A stretch of DNA of 44,226 nt from positions 1 to 44,226 of the forward strand of contig MTKO01000082.1 of the NCBI GenBank assembly GCA_004028505.1, read 5' to 3'. This stretch comes from Candidatus Electrothrix aarhusensis (GTDB lineage: Bacteria; Desulfobacterota; Desulfobulbia; Desulfobulbales; Desulfobulbaceae). Shown here one piece after another: positions 41,248-44,226 of this stretch. Both the position numbers and the translations under genes were made by a program. Every line of letters starts with the position of its first letter. Position 1 is the first letter of the stretch. A model generated the notes under the pieces. The model was not told the origin of the DNA. It searched no databases and saw only the letters and a program-made list of their open reading frames with translations.

Positions 41248-41332
41248 CTTTCAGCAGGGACGGAATAATCAATGGACTCTGACAACGGCGGCTTGCTGCC
41301 GATCAAGCAGGCAGAACTGGAAGAACAGATCA
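41248..41332 (+). repeat. 85-bp direct repeat, right copy
   Basis: Right partner of 40014-40098. It contains the intact start of the AAA ATPase gene and, in frame, the residues A-F-S-R-D-G-I-I-N-G-L-stop that end the 381-residue protein, without the rest of that gene. Confidence 0.9.
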
Positions 41333-42483
41333 CCAAGGCAACGGCTTTTCTCCGGCGGGCAAGCTGGCATCCCAGAGTGAAAAAAGAACGTCTCAAGGAC
41401 TCAGCCAATGCCCATGAGATCATCAGAAGCATCACCAATGCCTCATCCCAGGAAACGGTCTGCATTGCGGACAAGGCTAAAAAGCTCAGTAATGATTCGC
41501 TGCTCATCTATCACCCGGATGTGGCTTTTTGCATGAACGCGGTCCGTAAAGGCATCGCTTTAGGAATGCATGCGGCCAACCTCTATTCCAAGGCTTCCAA
41601 TTTTTACACGCTCAAGGAACAGCAGGCCAGCGGTGCTTTAAAAAACAACCCGGAAGCCCAGACCGAGTTCCGGCAGAAAAACATCACCACATCGGCTGTG
41701 CTGATGTTTGTCACGGCCAACTATATTGTTTCCTCCCTGAGTTCCTACAAGAGCCAGGCCCTGGATTCGGTGCAGGTCAGTTTCCCCGGTCTGCCGGAAG
41801 AACTGCACCTGGCCAATTACATCCATGCGCTCAACTATATGCTCTACTACCACGGTTTTTTCTTGGCAGCAGACAATATCAAGAGCCCGCTGGACTTTGT
41901 TAAGCTGACCCAGCTCTATTATCAGGAAGTGCTCAACGAAATAGAGTTTATCCGGGATTCCCTCAAGTACACAGAAGCCTTTGAGAACAAGGGCTATAAG
42001 CTCGAAGGCGAGGACTTTGTTATTGAGGGTTTTACTGCCCATATGGTGCAGGTGAGCGGCAGCATGAACTTCAACCGGCTGGAATGGGGTGAGATTGTCG
42101 GTAATACCATGTACAAACACAGCTCGAAACGCACCATCCAATTTTTGATGTGCTATGATGTGGAGCGGAAGAAAAATCCCATCAATGAACTGGGCGGTTT
42201 TCCAGCGGTGACTATGGAATACGGTCCTGCCGGGACTGGCAAGAGCATGGGGATTTCCGCCACGGCAACGGAACTTGATGACCGGTGCAAAGATTTGGGT
42301 ATCAAATTCCTTTATCATCCTGTTCCTCAATCGGTTGTCTCCACCTATCAGGGCGGTAGCAGCGAGAACATGGAAAAATGGTTCCGCCCCACCACCTCCC
42401 CTGATATGATTATCTATGCGCCTGTTGATGATGGCGACGGTAAGCTCCGTGACCGGGGAGCAAGGGAACCTCTGCCGGGGTGA
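41272..42483 (+). CDS. AAA ATPase of the uncharacterised cluster, N-terminal part (frameshifted)
   Basis: 403 residues. About 1-300 is a mainly helical domain with no match I recognise (ETVCIADKAKKLSNDSLLIYHPDVAFCMNAVRKGI, LANYIHALNYMLYYHGFFLAADNI). Then the AAA core begins: EYGPAGTGKS is Walker A (GPAGTGKS, 318-325), followed by STYQGGSSENMEKWFRP and Walker B-like DMIIYAPVDDGDG. The frame is lost after D-R-G, in GGGG at 42455-42458; one more G lets it read D-R-G-S-K-G-T-S-A-G-V-I-E-V-V-E into the next part. The repaired protein has 659 residues. The substitution of DE by DD in Walker B is unusual and worth noting. Confidence 0.88.
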   Translation: MDSDNGGLLPIKQAELEEQITKATAFLRRASWHPRVKKERLKDSANAHEIIRSITNASSQETVCIADKAKKLSNDSLLIYHPDVAFCMNAVRKGIALGMHAANLYSKASNFYTLKEQQASGALKNNPEAQTEFRQKNITTSAVLMFVTANYIVSSLSSYKSQALDSVQVSFPGLPEELHLANYIHALNYMLYYHGFFLAADNIKSPLDFVKLTQLYYQEVLNEIEFIRDSLKYTEAFENKGYKLEGEDFVIEGFTAHMVQVSGSMNFNRLEWGEIVGNTMYKHSSKRTIQFLMCYDVERKKNPINELGGFPAVTMEYGPAGTGKSMGISATATELDDRCKDLGIKFLYHPVPQSVVSTYQGGSSENMEKWFRPTTSPDMIIYAPVDDGDGKLRDRGAREPLPG

Positions 42484-43250
42484 TCGAGGTGGTGGAGAGT
42501 TTTCTGGTCAACACCGAGGGGGCTTCGGCAGCCAAACAGGGCAATCGGTTGATTCAGATCTACACCAACCTGCCCGAAACCCTGGACAAGGCCGTGCTCT
42601 CCCGGATTCAGAAGCGCTCCCTGCTTGCAGGGGCCACCACTGTTGAGGATTTCCTGGATCAGGATTATATCTGGTGGCAGACCTATGAGACTATGGTGCC
42701 CGGTTTTGTGGATATGGGGCATCCAGAAGAATATGAGTTCATGTCAGCCCAGGATATTATGGGGCAGATCAATGAAAGATACGATGAACAGAGCGAGGCC
42801 CAGGTTTACAAAGTCAAGACGATTATCGAAAAGACCACGCAGGACCACAGCATTGAGGAACATCTCTTCTTTGCCCGACTCTTCCATCATGTCAAAACTG
42901 AGTTTCCCGGTTTCACCTCACGGGATGTGCGGAACATCCAGACCGCTGTCAATACCCGGCTGACAGACTTTGATTTCCCTGCCGATTGGATGAATGATCA
43001 CGCCTGTTTTTTTGCCAGATCCTATGATGAAAAACTGAACATGCTCAAGGAGCTGATGAAGGCCAATATGCAGGGCCTGTCTTTCGCCAGTATCCGTTTT
43101 CAGGAGGTGGTCCGCTATCTGGACAATATGGCCATGATCGTGGACAAGGATTTTGAAAATAAGGTCGCTCAGCGCCTGGAGGAATACCGGGTGGAACAGG
43201 AGGCCCGTCGGCGTCTTGCGGAAATAATAGCGGTATCCCCAGCGGCATGA
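42480..43250 (+). CDS. AAA ATPase, C-terminal part (after frameshift)
   Basis: Continues the AAA module: VIEVVESFLVNTEGASAAKQ, the sensor-1-like LIQIYTNLPETLDKAVLSRIQKRSLLAGATT (the T-N-x-P-x-x-L-D pattern and arginine-finger-like R of AAA proteins), and a C-terminal helical lid extending to AEIIAVSPAA. The GTG at 42480 falls inside the AAA core and is not a real start. The gene is followed one base later by the last gene of the window, so both are co-translated. Confidence 0.85.
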   Translation: MIEVVESFLVNTEGASAAKQGNRLIQIYTNLPETLDKAVLSRIQKRSLLAGATTVEDFLDQDYIWWQTYETMVPGFVDMGHPEEYEFMSAQDIMGQINERYDEQSEAQVYKVKTIIEKTTQDHSIEEHLFFARLFHHVKTEFPGFTSRDVRNIQTAVNTRLTDFDFPADWMNDHACFFARSYDEKLNMLKELMKANMQGLSFASIRFQEVVRYLDNMAMIVDKDFENKVAQRLEEYRVEQEARRRLAEIIAVSPAA

Positions 43251-43251
43251 G

Positions 43252-43701
43252 ATGAAATTACTCAAGGAAAAAGGCCTGCACGGCAACGGTCTGATACACA
43301 TTTCCTCTGCGCAGATGATTGCGCGGTATAACGATGCACTGGTCTCTATGGGTTTTCAGCCCACCGGGTTGGATCGATTTTCCGTGGATATGTTCGGCTG
43401 GAGTCCGGAAATCGCCACGGAAAAGAGAAAACTTTATTACCTGACCCGTTCCCTGGCCAATCCTATGGGGATCATCATCAGTATCCATCAGCGCCATGCC
43501 CCGGTCTATTTTCCCTACCATTCCTTTGACCGGGCCATGATCTCCGCTTTCTTTGACCGATTCACTGCCGAGATCATGGATATCACCACCACGGATGCCT
43601 GTGTATTGATCTGGAAAACGGGCTTTCTGCGTATTCCAGCCTTGAAGATCTCCTGCTGGTGGATTCCTTTGTCCTGCGGGCGGAAACACCGCACGGCCTG
43701 A
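43252..43701 (+). CDS. Uncharacterised protein downstream of the AAA ATPase, N-terminal part (frameshifted)
   Basis: Begins MKLLKEKGLHGNGLIHISSA and encodes a soluble alpha/beta region (MIARYNDALVSMGFQPTGLDRFSVDMFGWSPEIATEKRKLYYLTRSLANPMGIIISIHQ). After TDACVLI the frame is lost near 43609-43611. The remaining residues to the stop at 43701 are probably out of frame. One extra T (GAT to GATT) restores continuity with the open frame to the window end. I cannot name the family with confidence. The start lies one base after the AAA stop, so it belongs to the same operon. Confidence 0.7.
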   Translation: MKLLKEKGLHGNGLIHISSAQMIARYNDALVSMGFQPTGLDRFSVDMFGWSPEIATEKRKLYYLTRSLANPMGIIISIHQRHAPVYFPYHSFDRAMISAFFDRFTAEIMDITTTDACVLIWKTGFLRIPALKISCWWIPLSCGRKHRTA

Positions 43702-44226
43702 TCGCACAAGCACAAAAACAGCAGCAGCTTATTGTCGATTTTCTGGACAGCGATGAGCAGTGGGAGGATGAGGACAAGCGGCAGGAGATCATTGATTCAG
43801 CGAAAAAACACGGTGACATGCGCCAGCGTAAAATGCGCATTGCCGATTTTTCCTACCCGAATATTGATATCTTTTATACAGAAGCCTTGGGTGGTGTCTA
43901 TATTTTGAAGCACCCTGCTGACGAAAAGCAGCCTGTCGTTGTTGTCTGCAAGACCCCGGATCGGCTCAACTGCGCAGGCATGGAGGACGCAGATGTTCAA
44001 ATATTGCCGATTGACCAGAAGGACCTGTTACGGGATCTGAGAAAAGCGGATTTTTTGCAGCTGGACATGAAGGCCTATCAGAAAAATCCGGAACTGCTTG
44101 AATATAAGAAAGAATTATTGCTGGCGAATTTTATCTGCGAACAGGAACAAAGCTACAGCGGTTGGAACGAGATGCGAAAGAAAAATTTTATCGCCCGCCA
44201 TGCAAATGAGATCCCGCCCCTGTTTT
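43611..44226 (+). CDS. Continuation of the downstream protein, runs off the window
   Basis: The open frame from CTG-GAA-AAC-GGG (L-E-N-G-L-S-A-Y-S-S-L-E-D-L-L-L-V-D) continues without a stop to the last base. It contains LIAQAQKQQQLIVDFLDSDEQWEDEDKR (charged helix), YTEALGGVYILKHPADEKQPVVVV, and VQILPIDQKDLLRDLRKADFLQLDMKAY. It has no membrane segment. With the 43252 part, at least 325 residues are encoded. The 3' end is outside the window. Confidence 0.7.
   Translation, partial: MENGLSAYSSLEDLLLVDSFVLRAETPHGLIAQAQKQQQLIVDFLDSDEQWEDEDKRQEIIDSAKKHGDMRQRKMRIADFSYPNIDIFYTEALGGVYILKHPADEKQPVVVVCKTPDRLNCAGMEDADVQILPIDQKDLLRDLRKADFLQLDMKAYQKNPELLEYKKELLLANFICEQEQSYSGWNEMRKKNFIARHANEIPPLF

Noticed and set aside
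1-44226. CRISPR array, rRNA, complete insertion sequence or prophage
   Set aside because: No regularly spaced repeats, no rRNA signature sequence, and no transposase, integrase or phage structural gene were seen on either strand.

Overview
The window looks like chromosomal DNA of a Desulfobulbales-type (former deltaproteobacterial) organism, possibly a cable-bacterium relative. This is inferred from the gene style: futalosine-pathway menaquinone genes, bacteriohemerythrin, PPK1 plus PPK2, a propeller-nucleotidyl cyclase and TSP3/OmpA proteins. No rRNA or recognisable tRNA is present to settle taxonomy. A recurring technical feature is that seven genes are broken by a frameshift, and every one is repaired by adding exactly one base. 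One-base deletion errors in the assembly are therefore more likely than seven real pseudogenes.

Layout. 1-2.3 kb: ExeA-like ATPase and Wza-like lipoprotein, the edge of an exopolysaccharide locus. 2.5-14.9 kb: a mostly housekeeping stretch with an EamA transporter, bacteriohemerythrin, Mpl ligase (frameshifted), a GAF-GGDEF protein (frameshifted), an RNB exoribonuclease (frameshifted), Era, a CvpA-like protein, PPK2 and an OleD-like reductase. 14.9-18.2 kb: a large propeller/Y_Y_Y/adenylate-cyclase sensor. 18.2-19.0 kb: non-coding, with inverted repeats and a candidate small RNA that has its own promoter and terminator.

19.0-28.4 kb (minus strand) holds the most interesting system. It is a compact operon encoding an outer-membrane-type lipoprotein (ligand-binding domain, seven thrombospondin type 3 repeats, OmpA domain), a very short HlyD-like adaptor, an ABC exporter half with an intact C39 peptidase triad, a second ABC half with a degenerate C39 domain, an SPFH/prohibitin protein and a small membrane protein. 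Just upstream, after a strong terminator, is a 46-residue ORF with a Gly-Gly motif. A second small ORF, translationally coupled to ppk1, shares the core motif V-L-x-x-[QE]-[IV]-K-A-G-[GS]-F. I propose these as candidate substrates of the C39 exporter.

28.4-35 kb: DUF697/YcjF-like protein, ppk1, a DUF21-CBS membrane protein, an orphan type I restriction specificity subunit and a HicB-HicA module. 35-37.5 kb: mqnC and an aminofutalosine-deaminase-like amidohydrolase of menaquinone synthesis. 37.5 kb to the end: an uncharacterised cluster (coiled-coil protein, 381-residue protein, AAA ATPase, and a further protein running off the window). A HigBA-like toxin-antitoxin module interrupts it and is flanked by an 85-bp direct repeat of the gene junction.
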